A stretch of DNA of 64,000 bases from Fragilariopsis cylindrus CCMP1102 (GCA_900095095.1 FMBT01000311.1:62001-126000), one strand, 5' to 3'; counted from the first letter of the stretch, positions 20,801 through 31,009 are shown. Notes: generated by a model from the sequence alone, not told the origin. Made by a program: numbers and translations.

Positions 20801-21852
20801 GAGTCGGAGAGGGTAAATCTTTGAAGTTTAAATGGAAAGAAGTACATTGGATACATTGGTTAAGACAATGGGATTTAATGGGATTGCCATCAGCTGCACT
20901 CAAAATTGCTGCGGCGGCATGGATTCATGACAAGTCAAAGCCGTATGTTCCAAAAGTCAAGTTTGCTGTAGGAGAAACTTATATTGCCGCAATCGAGATC
21001 TTAACGACACGGTTCTGGACACCCCTCAAAGATCTGGCTGATGAATTACTGAGTCGACGGAAGGGACTTGTGACAGGCGTTTCGTTGCTTGAAGAAGAAG
21101 CATCGTTAGATATCATGCTGCACGATCTTGGCTTAGGAGATGGCACTCCGTCAACCCGTCACGAGGCGATAGTCCAGGCTACAAGACAATACGAATCCGA
21201 TATGAAAACGGGTTTGATATGGCATGCAATGGGCGGAAGATTGGTTAGACTTATGCTAATACAAATGCAACAACTCAAAGTGAGTATGTTGGATGCGGCA
21301 GAAACGATCGACGTTTTGTTCCAATCGAATAGAATCAACATGCAATTGTTAGCAGTTGTACCAGCCGTCGGTATCGTATTCGTTGGAGCAAAACTTTTCG
21401 TTAGGTCCTTATTTCATATCAGATCAAAGGATTTACGACCAATCGCATCCGTTCACGCGGACATGACCGATTATTTGAATTCGTTAGAATCAAACGTTAT
21501 CTTGCGTATGTCCCGTTCTCCTCGTAGTAGTAGTGGTCGTCTTGGGGATAAAATAGAAAACAGCAACAACTACAAGGATAAGGATAACCAAGCTATAACG
21601 GCGTTAGTATTAGGGGAACAAGAAAAACAAATGGGTGAGTTCGCATTGACATTGTACAATTATTTAGTGTTGCTAGACTACTCGTCACCACAACCCTTCT
21701 CGAATCGACAATGCGATGCAATACATCGATCCCTTACGGCATTTTTGGGTCGTGAAGGAAGTTTTACACGCAATAACTTAACGGTAGATGATCAAATCCG
21801 ATTGATTGATCTCGTGAAGGATAAACATAGAGAGCTGTCCAAGTTTATGTAG
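17851..21852 (+). CDS. NCA2/DGS1-type membrane protein
   Basis: 1333 aa, intronless. A hydrophobic leader (LLLFSILFSAQPIYA) is followed by a Gln/Asn/Asp-rich stretch. A helical region comes next (HQLFSIAEQRLKKLKLVKNQ, then a hydrophobic GIVTAYVTTKVLSKFIHKVI). Arg/Lys-rich and Ser runs follow. The C-terminal 220 residues carry the NCA2 signature: GGRLVRLMLIQMQQLKVSML, ETIDVLFQSNRINMQLLAVV and a TM-like PAVGIVFVGAKLFVRSLFHI. Yeast Nca2 and plant DGS1 act at mitochondria (ATP-synthase mRNA expression; outer-membrane lipid-linked function). A mitochondrial or plastid-envelope place is therefore likely, although the leader could also route it to the ER. It is much longer than the usual 600-700 aa because of disordered inserts. 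The family call rests on the C-terminus. Confidence 0.72.
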   Translation: MTTMTITITTTMLLLFSILFSAQPIYAKIRIPSTFLTNAQQQHDNSNKNEKQEQQPQQQQQETEKGDSDNNNHRYSSSIEIDDQTATATATTPDDAIIYESGDDTVLHDAVNNNDDNDYETIFNNWMGYPNKNIIDDYNHDDNDHKNNIINNDRDNHHHYGKGSSTTASSYLLFASSKSHQLFSIAEQRLKKLKLVKNQLERIVHQLVVFTYKTTNDIIRYKFPVGIVTAYVTTKVLSKFIHKVIQKGRKNKKKMNGEDENNSGYADDDDENDDALDTYRYVLRHTGRALDLDGDDVTSYRYNGGIERVRSRLIRSAFSNTITSSSSSLLSPMSLMDYTYDDDYDHSDLEQPPYDDTDNDTDDSDEQGRGNTSNSSSSTTTRMKNEYQEHRRRIVLQRKLIETLNTALTIEFVPGGSHSEYVRQMIPSLSKAEEYANQLGIVLDDHPAKKMDTTTTRSSNKNGGTGTVPTDIDTDMLQLMKIGLQTAEIRVLDSHLRSIRDRLIRTTYRLNRTVRYWKRKVESISSSSSSSSSSSSTRSSSTSTSVSYGPGRKTFLSKLNRRFRRFFDSSTGAGDGSNNSLLEGDRLRLAFAEAAYNAEIIRLGKVLFLLNERPYEMSDSTLTNALVEQQQNREKQEQEQYQQQLLDKQWEEGLDYSSSSSPREDDYNTDGTDDNGPIARVHRMVVTMTDKLKKNPATEDIISTKHDRWKNTGLLLAGLSHPLSALGLTPSKPSAFLSRLSAKRKNRKLLLRRAGKGGSGEKTIRNKFFTFRFNADGRGKFSVQTYDEGSVTIESDTAQKILLRNYENDQRPWLDSAAKWTLQARGLVVDVISETVQASIHPSSYISGGGGSGSSKGGISSSTHNYYFNEANPNLRSKNKNNDNNNKSKSPANELADLESTWRIRQYNNDRHSGGDSSDNGDRDLVTGTSSSVSESRSKTLLSSILPSSSSLPSLTSSTTKFNLQQRQWYLVYEMSRDINRLRRVGEGKSLKFKWKEVHWIHWLRQWDLMGLPSAALKIAAAAWIHDKSKPYVPKVKFAVGETYIAAIEILTTRFWTPLKDLADELLSRRKGLVTGVSLLEEEASLDIMLHDLGLGDGTPSTRHEAIVQATRQYESDMKTGLIWHAMGGRLVRLMLIQMQQLKVSMLDAAETIDVLFQSNRINMQLLAVVPAVGIVFVGAKLFVRSLFHIRSKDLRPIASVHADMTDYLNSLESNVILRMSRSPRSSSGRLGDKIENSNNYKDKDNQAITALVLGEQEKQMGEFALTLYNYLVLLDYSSPQPFSNRQCDAIHRSLTAFLGREGSFTRNNLTVDDQIRLIDLVKDKHRELSKFM

Positions 21853-22117
21853 GGGGTTTAATATAGTACAAGGTAATGATCAACTGATAGATCCAGCTAA
21901 ATTATTTCAAGTAAAGTAGCACTACTTATCTTCTGTAAATACTGTATTACTAGAAAAATATACGCTTCATTTTAGAATGGCTTATGGAGATATGCCGACT
22001 TTAGCTACCAGGAGAGAAATGATATTAAATAAATACTGATTATATATTCTTTATAATAAATAATCATCAGACTAGACTTAGACTGTCCATATTTTATCAC
22101 CTTCTGTTGGTTTTGCA

Positions 22118-22954
22118 ATGATATCTTTTGTTTCAGGATTTTTCATACATTCCTTTAAGAGCAGCAGCTCCGAATCGTATCTCAACGTCTACGGAGAAAC
22201 CCTCCAGTCCTGCTCATACGATGGCATGGCCCTCACGGGATACACCCGGTCGGGCTATTGCGTCGACCAAAACGACGACAGCGGTTCCCACCACGTCTGC
22301 ATCGACCTCTCGAGCCTCGGGGGCGGAAATGGCAACGGAAACGGAAACGACGATGGCCAGAACAATAATAACAACAACAACCAAAACTTTTGCGACGTGA
22401 CGGGACAGAGCGACTGGTGCAGCTCGGAGGATTTTCCCTGCCACGAAGATCCTGATACGAACGGCTGCCCCGTGACCAACTGGTGCGTCTGCCAGTGGGC
22501 CTTTGCCTCGTACATTCAAGGATCGGGAGGATGCGAGAACATCCAGACGGTCGTCTGCGAATCCATCAACCAGCAGACTCTGATTGCCTACCAGAAAATG
22601 ACCTCGCAACGCAACAACGCAGACAACTCTAAATATGAAACGGCCCTGGAATGCCTGGTGAACCGGTGTGGCCTCGACGATAGCCACCTGGCAATAGCGA
22701 GGACAGCAATATCAACAACCACGAGTTTCTTTGGATTTTTTTCTACCGGAAACAATAATGAGAGAGCAGTTGTAGCGGCAGCGATCCTCGTGGGGGCAAT
22801 AGCGTTGGTGTGTTACGCCTACTTCCACCGAACACGACTGTTGGCGTCCAAGACGATTCGGCTGAACAACGAACCCTCTGACGTACACGCGATCGGCGAA
22901 CATACCAACCCATCCGTAACCCTAATCAACGGCGGCGAATCGAAATTGTTGTGA
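22118..22954 (+). CDS. DUF2237 domain protein with C-terminal membrane anchor
   Basis: 278 aa. Residues 22-160 match the DUF2237 layout: NVYGETLQSCSYDGMALTGY, SGYCVDQNDDSGSHHVCIDL, FCDVTGQSDWCSSEDFPCHE, then NWCVCQWAFASYIQ and VVCESINQQTLIAYQ. About a dozen Cys residues suggest disulphides and an extracytosolic domain. A Gly/Asn linker (GGGNGNGNG...) sits inside it. After the domain come a Cys-containing helical piece and one TM segment (about 220-243, VVAAAILVGAIALVCYAYF) with a short basic tail. The N-terminus is short for a signal peptide. A TTTCAG acceptor-like string at 22130-22135 means a missing first exon is possible. Base composition is markedly GC-richer (third positions C/G) than neighbours. 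Function of DUF2237 is unknown. Confidence 0.78.
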   Translation: MISFVSGFFIHSFKSSSSESYLNVYGETLQSCSYDGMALTGYTRSGYCVDQNDDSGSHHVCIDLSSLGGGNGNGNGNDDGQNNNNNNNQNFCDVTGQSDWCSSEDFPCHEDPDTNGCPVTNWCVCQWAFASYIQGSGGCENIQTVVCESINQQTLIAYQKMTSQRNNADNSKYETALECLVNRCGLDDSHLAIARTAISTTTSFFGFFSTGNNNERAVVAAAILVGAIALVCYAYFHRTRLLASKTIRLNNEPSDVHAIGEHTNPSVTLINGGESKLL

Positions 22955-23996
22955 CTGCCACCACGATACGAGAAGAAACGTTCGTAAGAAGCGCATGGAA
23001 AGATAGTAAGGATCGGTTTCTATTGACTGTTAGTAGTTGGACTGTGGAATTGTTGTTCGCGATGATTCCAGTGGCCAGTGCAGTAAAGTGTAGTGCTGTT
23101 GCCAGCGAGGTGATGGCATTCAGTGGCGGTGGGTGGGAGAGGGGAGGTGACTCACCGCGAGAAGGTGCCCTGCAGGGCCGCGGTAACGACTTGGACACCC
23201 ATTGGAGTGGGTTGCTCATAGAGGATAGAAGTGGTGGTGAGGGTACTGTGAAATGATGAAATAGTAATATGTACTTGAAGGAAGATTTACTTGTGTAATG
23301 ATTTAATGTGTTTACTTGATTAAATTTTTAATATAGATGACGCTACTCTCGGTAGGTCTCTAAGGTTTTTATGTTGCGTGTAGTATATGTATGTATATGA
23401 GATGTATATGTAGCAAAAATCTCTCTAGAGTCTTGGTCTGGACCATAATTTCCGAGCACGGGTTCGGAGATCATGTGGTGCGAGTCGTCTAGCAGGTCCG
23501 GTGGATATATAACGTTTTGGTGTTCCAAACGTCCCGAAAGCCATACATCTTCTGCTGCCGTCCTCAATCGGACGGATTCATTTGGTAGTAGTATCCTTTG
23601 CCGTTATGTTCTTTGATTTGTGGCACGATTCACAAATAGTAGTATGGTACTTGCCTTCCTCCATGAGCTTGTTAGCTGGTTTTGGCTTGGTTCACCCTTT
23701 GAGTTGAATAAAAAGTTTATTATGCTAGTGTAGCTAGGTGCCAGGTTGTAGAGAGAGTGAGAGAAGGAGAGATTATATGATGTATAAAAGGATAAATTAT
23801 GTATTCCCATCTTATGATATTATGTTTATCTGTTTGGGGGTGACGGATCGGATAGGAAATGGTGTACAGTATTTTATGAAAATCGACTTCGATCTTTGTA
23901 GACTATTATTATTAGAAGTATGTACACACATTTTGGTCGACGGTGGTGTATCGTACATTCCTCGACTGTGCAAATATATTCGAGAAGTTTTAGTTT
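22955..23996. other. Intergenic region holding a possible minus-strand gene fragment
   Basis: About 1 kb. GC-rich sequence continues from the DUF2237 gene to about 23250, and again at 23430-23580. Apart from the exon-like pieces listed separately, nothing is supported. Plus-strand frames at 22951-23256 and 23738-24061 show no family pattern. Confidence 0.4.
23155..23590 (-). pseudogene. Exon-like pieces of an unrecognised gene
   Basis: Two minus-strand segments read like coding sequence. 23590-23400 gives RLRTAAEDVWLSGRLEHQNV, then IYPPDLLDD, HHMISEPVLGNYGPDQDSRE and IF. 23248-23156 gives ILYEQPTPMGVQVVTAALQG then TFSR, with an acceptor-like CACAG before it and a perfect donor GTGAGT directly after. 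No start codon or clean donor links the first to the second, and the intervening 150 bp is AT-rich. It may be the 3' part of a gene or a broken one. The product is not recognised. Confidence 0.3.
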
Positions 23997-24644
23997 TTAA
24001 ACGAAAACAGTCGATATTTCATGTAATACTTCTACAAACGACATCAAATCATCTCTTGTGATTGGAGACCATTCTTTCTTCGGCATGTGCCATTGTAATC
24101 TTGTATCACCCTTTTGTTTCAACTTTCGAAGATATTGACGAGTTTTGATACCTTTTTTATTACCATGTCTCTTATGATGATAAAGTTCTTCACTGAATGA
24201 ATAATCAATCTTGTTTCCCTTTTCTTCTTTCGTCAATAACAAATCCATCATGGTCAATACATCCAAGAATTTTTTGGGAAACGTAGATGATTCCGAATTG
24301 GGCAACTTCTCTCTCCAACCAACAACAACGACAACACAGGAGTTGTTGTTTTTGGTTGTTGTTTCCGCTGATGATTCTTCATCATCATCGTCATCATTAT
24401 CACTATTATTATTATCATTATTTTTATTATTATTATTATTATTATTAAAATCCTGTTTCACCGCATCCCAAATCGAAATAAGTTCGTTATCACTTTCATT
24501 GGTGTCCTCTATTTTAATCCTTTTGCGTTTCGATAAATGCTCATCATCATCATCATCATCACCATCGATATCGTCACAGTCTAAGTCACCAACACTACGA
24601 CTGCGACGTTCATTATTGGTCGAACGACTATAAGTACTTGACAT
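23997..24644 (-). CDS. Acidic, probably nuclear protein of unknown function
   Basis: 215 aa, intronless, ATG at 24644. The N-terminal half is acidic and low-complexity (Asp runs, an Asn run from TTA/TTG repeats) with a basic patch KRKRIK that could be a nuclear signal. The C-terminal 100 residues look folded: VVGWREKLPNSESSTFPKKF, LDVLTMMDLLLTKEEKGN, GIKTRQYLRKLKQKGDTRLQ and WSPITRDDLMSFVEVLHEI. I do not recognise a family. Confidence 0.5.
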   Translation of the reverse strand: MSSTYSRSTNNERRSRSVGDLDCDDIDGDDDDDDEHLSKRKRIKIEDTNESDNELISIWDAVKQDFNNNNNNNKNNDNNNSDNDDDDDEESSAETTTKNNNSCVVVVVGWREKLPNSESSTFPKKFLDVLTMMDLLLTKEEKGNKIDYSFSEELYHHKRHGNKKGIKTRQYLRKLKQKGDTRLQWHMPKKEWSPITRDDLMSFVEVLHEISTVFV

Positions 24645-25631
24645 CCTGATGTATTATCTTGTTATGTTATGTATTTCTCTCTTCAAAGAATAGTTCAGCT
24701 CAATAGGAAGGAGAGTTCGGGCAATATTATGACCAATCGAAAATCTATGGTGATGTCAAAGACTGTATGAGTCGATACAAGATTGATTCGATTCGCTGTT
24801 TGATGTCGCTCAAAAAGAACAATTCGCAGTTTTTCTCTAAAAGAACCACGATTGAGGGATAAGTTTTCTTGTATGGCGTTTTCTTGTGCGTTGCGTTTTT
24901 GGTATCATACCCTTCGTACATATTACTAGGAGGTTAATATGCTAGCTGGTATACAGTAAGCTAAATAACCACTACTGGCCCTACTACAGTAGTACTGGCT
25001 GTAAGTATTGTATATACGAGAACTATCTAAGTAAAGGAAAAAAGTCCAAATAAATGATACTACGGTATCATCACTTGACTTGAATTCTTGCTGCACACTG
25101 TACAATATTCGAATGAAACTAGAATGAACCCAGTAAAATTACACTACAAAATGATTCATAAATTGTAGTACCTGTACAAAACGAACTAATTACTGCGCAT
25201 TCCTCTCTATTGTAATTAAGAACGAGAGGGACCGACAAATTTTGTTCATTTTTCTGATAGATATCATTTAGGAGTTAGTAAGAGTAGATAATTTGCATTG
25301 AAGATATTGGTTTTGTTGGATGATATCAATAATACGGACCAGTAAATCATTCTGATTAGTATTCTTCCTCCAGATCGAATAAGTACAGTACGCATCGGGT
25401 GTCAAAGTCTCCTCTCTCGTACGTCTAGTACAACGCTCATCATCCGTTATGTTTTCCCGCCCATACAATTGTTGTTGCCGACCGACCGACGATGTACACT
25501 CAACCCTATTGTAATCAATAAAGTCACTTTCATCATGAACTATGCTTTTGAATTGATTATCGTCGTTGAAGAAAGAGTAAATATTTTATTCTTGTGAGTG
25601 TATCGCATACCGTCAGATTTTTATATATTAT
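24645..25631. other. Intergenic, no gene seen
   Basis: 1 kb of AT-rich sequence with scattered short frames only (for example 25268-25468, minus, no family pattern). It includes the upstream region of the 23997-24644 gene and the downstream region of the 25632-26423 gene. Confidence 0.4.
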
Positions 25632-26423
25632 TCAATTGTTGGCGTTGTCGTCGTCGTCGTCGACGACTAATACTACTCGAATATATGGTAATGAGTTCAC
25701 CTTTTCAAATCTTGTTCCAGTTTTTATACATGTATCACGAATAAAATTACGTGAAGCATGACAATTAAAACGTGTCCAAATGTGTACAACGTCTAATTTA
25801 TTTGCATTAATCTTTCGTATCAAGTTATGTCTATCGACATCACCAGCATAACGTGGAGTTTCATATTGGTTAAGGGATTTATGTGGTTTCAATTTCTCTT
25901 CTACAGTTTGTCGCCGTCTAGATGGACCTCCACCAAAAATTGCAACACGATCTTCTGATGAATGTTTCACAACAAACTTTGATACATCCCAATGATACGA
26001 ATTATTTTCCTCGTTTTCGTCTTCATTTTCGTCTGTCGAGTCAGATTTATCCTCCTCCAAATTTTTGTCGTTGTCTTTTTCTTCTCCCGTAGTAGTAGTA
26101 CACGTAGTAGTAGTAGTAGCATTTTCTGCTGATTGTTGCTGTTGTTCCCATTGTTCAGTAATAGTGTTGATTTTCGATCTTTCTTTTAAAGCACCTCATC
26201 CATCTCCATGATTTTTATCCACTTTCTCCAACCTTTCTAGCGCTATTAAAAGGTCTTCATCAGTAACAATATGTAAGGTAGTAGTTGTCCGACCACCACG
26301 TTGTCGTCGGAAGGAGAATGGTACCGAACATGAATCAACGTAGCAATCCGTCTGAAAGGACACCAAGCAGACGAGTAGGAGGGCAACAATACAAGTATGT
26401 GGTGAGATGAATGAGATATTCAT
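25632..26423 (-). CDS. Secreted or plastid protein with one in-frame TGA; possible DUF2325-like domain
   Basis: An ATG at 26423 opens a signal peptide (CIVALLLVCLVSFQTDC) followed by a basic presequence-like stretch (SFRRQRGGRTTTTLHIV) and VDKNHGDG. A single TGA at 26198-26196 then interrupts the frame. The same frame runs on to 25632 with GALKERSKINTITEQWEQQQ, a Thr run, an acidic linker and a C-terminal domain. That domain reads VAIFGGGPSRRRQTVEEKL, then LIRKINANKLDVVHIWTRF and CHASRNFIRDTCIKTGTRFE. Its spacing recalls DUF2325 (GG-P...R, then SH-A...K..C). The match is weak and by eye. No GT...AG intron removes the TGA. It may be a true nonsense change (TGG to TGA or similar), a sequence error, or a start of a separate downstream gene. 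Full length would be about 263 codons. Its upstream region faces the NmrA-like gene. Confidence 0.5.
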
Positions 26424-27002
26424 CGGTAGATTAGATCACCTAGCTATATAAAAGGAAAAGCCAGATAGACCATTTTCGATGCCCGTGTTGGTTGCTCATG
26501 CTTGTTGTTGTGATGTTGCTACCGGTATGTGGATTGTGTGTGGATATATAAAAAGGTTCAAAAGATAAAAGATCCAAATTTTCAAATCCTTGTCGATGTT
26601 AAATTTTTTGTGCGCCTTAAAATCAATCATCTGCAAAAAACGAACTATGGTTTCTCTCGGCACCCGGAAACCGTTATTTTTGCGCGCGCACCGAGCTTCG
26701 TTTCTCCTCACAAAGTCGTTACGATTTCTTATCATGTGATTTTTGTGTCCTTTATTTTTGCACGAACAAGACCAACAAATCGCTAAGAACGCATTCTTAC
26801 ATTGATTTATCACATTACAGTGCCAGCATCTCAAATCCGCACTCCTAACTCTCGCCGTCACTTCGTATCATCAAAAGCCAGTACGACTCGAATCGAATAA
26901 GCTGTCATCATAATCTTTTGACTTACTAATTGTCAATTCCTATTTTTACTACCGGAAGTAGCCACCACAAAACCCAAAACACAATAGAAAATAAATAGAA
27001 CA
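26424..27002. promoter_or_regulatory. Divergent upstream region
   Basis: 580 bp between the 25632-26423 gene (-) and the NmrA-like gene (+). Open frames on both strands at 26496-26861 overlap each other and lack family features; I regard them as chance. Confidence 0.4.
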
Positions 27003-28711
27003 ATGACGAGATACAATACAACAACTGCTGAGGAAAACGGTATCGGTAATGTCGATTATCTTGTCAATCGTGTACGAAGTACGGCACCGTCCAATTACAA
27101 CAACAGCCAGAATAGCAATCGTCACGGGTATCAACACAACTACTACCACGATGATGGTGTTAATGATGATGACAATATCACTGAACAGACTACTACAGAT
27201 ACTATGACCCGATCAAGTCGCAACAGTTCCGGAACAAGGGTCTCTTTGGAAGACAATTATAGTCGTGCCATGAGTCGTATGAAACGTGGAGGAGACTTCT
27301 ATCCGAACTACGATCGACAATCATTTAGGGAAGAAGAAAATGAAAAACGAACAACAACAACAAGTCGTAGTAGCGGTAATGGCAATGGAAAAAAAAATGG
27401 CAGTCGTATCAGTAGCAACTACAATAACACCGCGCTTTTATCATCCCGACTTAGCGGTAGTAGCGGTAACCGCAAAAATCAAAATCGGACGACCTCTCGA
27501 CAAGGAAGCGAAGAATATCCCGCAGGAAGTAAAAGATCTAATCTCCACAAAGACTCTAGATTGAGTAGAGGTAGCATCAACAGCGCTAATACTACCGCCT
27601 CAACTATAATCAAAAAGATGGTCGAGAAAAGAACCATTAGTGGTAAGGATCCATCAGAGGAGACAATTGCTATCTTCGGTGCATACGGTGTAACAGGAAA
27701 TCATTTCTTGAAATTTGCGATGGAGGCTGGGTACAAGGTCCAAGCTTTGATTTTACCTGGAATGGAAATGAATGACGTTGCATGTAATGACAATTTACAA
27801 CTCGTTACTGGATCCTTCGATGAAGATGAGAAAATCCGTAAAGTCGTCAAGGGTGCGACCTATGTTGTTTGTTTGTTGAATGATTGCGATCGTTCTCTCC
27901 ACCACCAGGATCAAGAAAACTTACCTCCTCCTATCGGCAATACCGATGAAAGCGACGTAGACAATTCATTTTCTTTGAGCCTTAACTTTATGCACAATCT
28001 AGTTCCGATCTTAGAAGAATCAGCTACTTGTCGCGTTTTGCTATATCAAGTAAGTTACGAGAGCATACATTATACAATCTCAATGACAATACAATACAGT
28101 ACAATTTTTACTCTATATCTAAATTGAAAACACTGAAGTCCTTTTGACTGACATCCATCCATCCATCCCTCACCCCCCGTATTTGTTTCCTGCAAATTTT
28201 CTTTCCTTCGCTACTGTACATAGGCATCTTCGTTAGCTATAGATAGTAAAGGTAGCGCACCCATTCTCACTAAGATGGTTAAAAAATTAGCAGTCCGAAA
28301 GAATTGGCGCGAAACGAAACGTGAACAGGATCGAATTGTCAAATATGTTGTGAACCAAACAAAGAATGCGGCCTTTAATTATATTATCACTCGACCGAGT
28401 GATTATATGATTAGGGATAAACCGTCACGGAAAAAATTGGCGGCCTCCAAATCGGTACGTACAACATCATTCAACATCATTAGTATCTCATGCAAGCGTT
28501 TTTTCACTCTCTTTAGAGTAGTAGGAAACAACAAAAAACGAATATCTGATTTTTTTTTCTCTCTCTCTCTCATTGTTGTGCTATATTTTGCGTACAGCAA
28601 CCGGGTCCTTTCCCAGTTACGAACATAGATTTGGCCGAGTTTACCTTGTGTGCTTTAAGAATGAATAAAGTATACAACTCCTGTCCATATGTGGTACAGG
28701 ACGGCATCTAA
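27003..28711 (+). CDS. NmrA/atypical-SDR-like Rossmann protein, three exons
   Basis: Exons are 27003-28049, 28224-28454 and 28598-28711; predicted 463 aa. Introns are 174 bp (GTAAGT...ATAG) and 143 bp (GTACGT...ACAG), both in phase 0. Residues 1-210 are disordered, rich in Arg, Ser, Asn and Gly. The Rossmann fold starts near 219 with AIFGAYGVTGNHFLKFAMEA, whose GxxGxxG is GAYGVTG (about 222-228). It continues with VQALILPGMEM, LQLVTGSFDEDEKIRKVVKG and ATYVVCLLND. Exon 2 supplies SAPILTKMVKKLAVRKNWRE and a YIITRPSDYMIRD segment as in NAD(P)-binding epimerase-like proteins. Exon 3 ends ...TNIDLAEFTLCALRMNKVYN. NAD(P) binding is likely; the substrate or regulatory role is unknown. The long disordered N-terminus is unusual for the family. 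Confidence 0.75.
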
Positions 28712-29429
28712 AGTAGCTTGGATTTTCATGGAAACGTACATTATGATTGGTTCATAATGGTATATGGTTAAGGGGAAATATACAGTGTCAGTATGAATTA
28801 TGTTATATATGATAGTCTAGCACCAACACACAAGCATACATACATAGCAAAGCAAAGCAAAGCAAAGCAACTCGTACAGTAGATAAAATACTACTATAAT
28901 ATATACACAGCAGAAGTAAAATAAATTACTCTAGAAAGAATTTAATCCATTAACTTCAGCATTAGAAAGTTGGATCCTAATACTATTCCAGGTTTCACTT
29001 TTCCACAGATCTTTAACTGCTCTGGTACACTATTTCAAAGCTATGTACTCTTCTAACTGGTAGACTTTCTTATCCTTTGTGTTTAGTACTCGTTCTGTAT
29101 ACAGTACTACAGTTTTTATTGGATCTGATATAATACTCATGCACGACTGAAAAAATTTCTGCGTCCGTGACTTAAATTGGCGTGATCTTGATATTTTTTA
29201 ATTCTGCGAAACCGATATCTTGCGCTGCTTACAATATCTTTTTTGTACATGGTACGTACATAAAAGAATTTGAATACACACACATAACCATACCGTTATT
29301 ACTTGCACCATACCATAAGCCGAAGATACATGTGGTGGTCTTGTTGATATGTCCTACTACTCTAGGTTTAAGTTGTATCCACATAATGTCATAGATAGAA
29401 TCTACTCGACTATTACAAGTACCAGTATT
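28712..29429. other. Intergenic, no gene seen
   Basis: 720 bp between two plus-strand genes. It has a pentanucleotide array (GCAAA)n at about 28847-28869. The small frame at 29182-29394 has no family pattern. The in-frame ATG at 29349 is an alternative start for the next gene. Confidence 0.4.
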
Positions 29430-30797
29430 ATGGCTTCACATCAAACAAGTCTGTCTTCAAGGCTGCTCTCCATACCGTACATCTACTATCGGAGTGGAAC
29501 TTCAAAAGGTCCTTACTTCCTATATTCTGACCTTCCTGGAAATGCGAAAGAAAGAGACGATATCATAATAAATATAATGGGAGCAGGACATCCGCAACAA
29601 ATACGTGGTATAGGAGGGGGCACTGGTATCAGCAGTAAGGCATGCATCGTTGGACGATCCGACCCTAACGACACTGAGGCAGATATTCGCTACATGTTCA
29701 GACAGGTTAGAGTGAATGATCGATCAATCGATAATTCTCATGGGGACTGTGGAAATATGATCGCTGCCGTTGGAAGCTTTGCAATTGAGAAAGGTTTATT
29801 ACAGCTCTCTACTACTGCTTCATTAGATGATGGTAAGCAGTGTGTGCGGGTACGGAGCGAGAATACAGGCGTATTGTTCCAGCTTGAAGTTCCATTAGTT
29901 CTACTGGATACAGATCAAGGTCAACAAACTGTGGATTATCGTGGGGATTATAAACTTGATTCTGTACCGGGAACTGGATCACCAACTCTTGTCAAGTCCA
30001 TCAGGCCTCAGGGCGCTTTCACCGGTGAGTTTTTGAGTTTCTTTCGTTCATTAGTTGTACTTTTTGCAAATTTGAATCAACGATAATAACAACCATAGTA
30101 GTAATATGACACTGATCATCATGCTTCGTCGTGTCACGTCGCGTATATGCACATACATATTCTACTTTCGGCAGGTAAAATGCTCCCTACCGGTAATGCA
30201 ATAGATTTTATCGATGGAATACCTGTTTCATGTGTAGACGTTTCACGCGCGATGGTGATCCTAACAGCAACAAGTATTGGATTAGATATGAATGCTACAA
30301 GAGAAGAGCTTGATAACAACAAAGATATGATGGCACGACTAGAGATGTTGAGACAAAAGGCTGCTACAATTATGGGTATGGGTGATGTGAGTGGGAAAGT
30401 TTCTCCTAAAGTTATGGTGGTATCATCTAATAATTCACAGGATGGTGCAGCAATCGTATCCCGATACTTTGTAGCTACACATTTAAGTGAGACTCATCCC
30501 TCCATTGCGATGACTGCAGGTCAATGTCTGGCATGTGCATGTTTGATTCCAGACTCGATTCCGAACAAAACTTGGAAAAAAGGTAACAGTAAATTGCATC
30601 AAAGCAGTGACAAACCAATAGTACAATGGGAGATCCCTATAGAGCACTTAAGTGGGTCTCATATGTTTACTGTAGATCTAACGAGCAACACAACAACTGC
30701 CGAATCTCTACTAATAAATGAGAATAGTTTACTCCGCACAGGTTACGTAACAACTGTCGAGCCAATTAGCGAGGGTCGAGCATTTCCTCTCAGATAA
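29430..30797 (+). CDS. PrpF-family isomerase, two exons
   Basis: Exon 1 is 29430-30024 and exon 2 is 30175-30797, with a 150-bp intron (GTGAGT...GCAG). Splicing joins GAFT|GKMLPTGN, a conserved family segment; the protein is about 405 aa, the normal length. The N-terminus has IYYRSGTSKGPYFLYSDLP, then IMGAGHPQQIRGIGGGTG, SSKACIVG and DNSHGDCGNMIAAVG. These are the two matching half-domains of the diaminopimelate-epimerase-like fold used by PrpF, 4-oxalomesaconate tautomerase and similar enzymes. The second half has GIPVSCVDVSRAMVILTATS and PSIAMTAGQCLACACLIP. It probably isomerises a tricarboxylate such as methylaconitate or a related acid; the exact substrate cannot be read. ATG 29349 would add 27 residues. 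I prefer 29430 because homologues start close to the R-x-GTSKG motif. Confidence 0.88.
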
Positions 30798-31009
30798 AAT
30801 TGAATTTCTGTACGACGTGCCCAAGACGATTATTAGATTAATAAACCGAGGACTACAACAAGAACGACGACGACGACGACGATAACGACGATGATATGTA
30901 TGTCTGTACCTGCTACTACGTGTAGCTAGAACTGAATTATTTCTGTTTTGAGCAGATAATAGGAAGATAGGATATTCTTTCTATATTATATTACATATAT
31001 CTTTGGATC

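Noticed and set aside
26496-26861. Long frames on both strands between the divergent pair
   Set aside because: Mutually overlapping, no conserved motif, and they would occupy the promoters of both neighbours.
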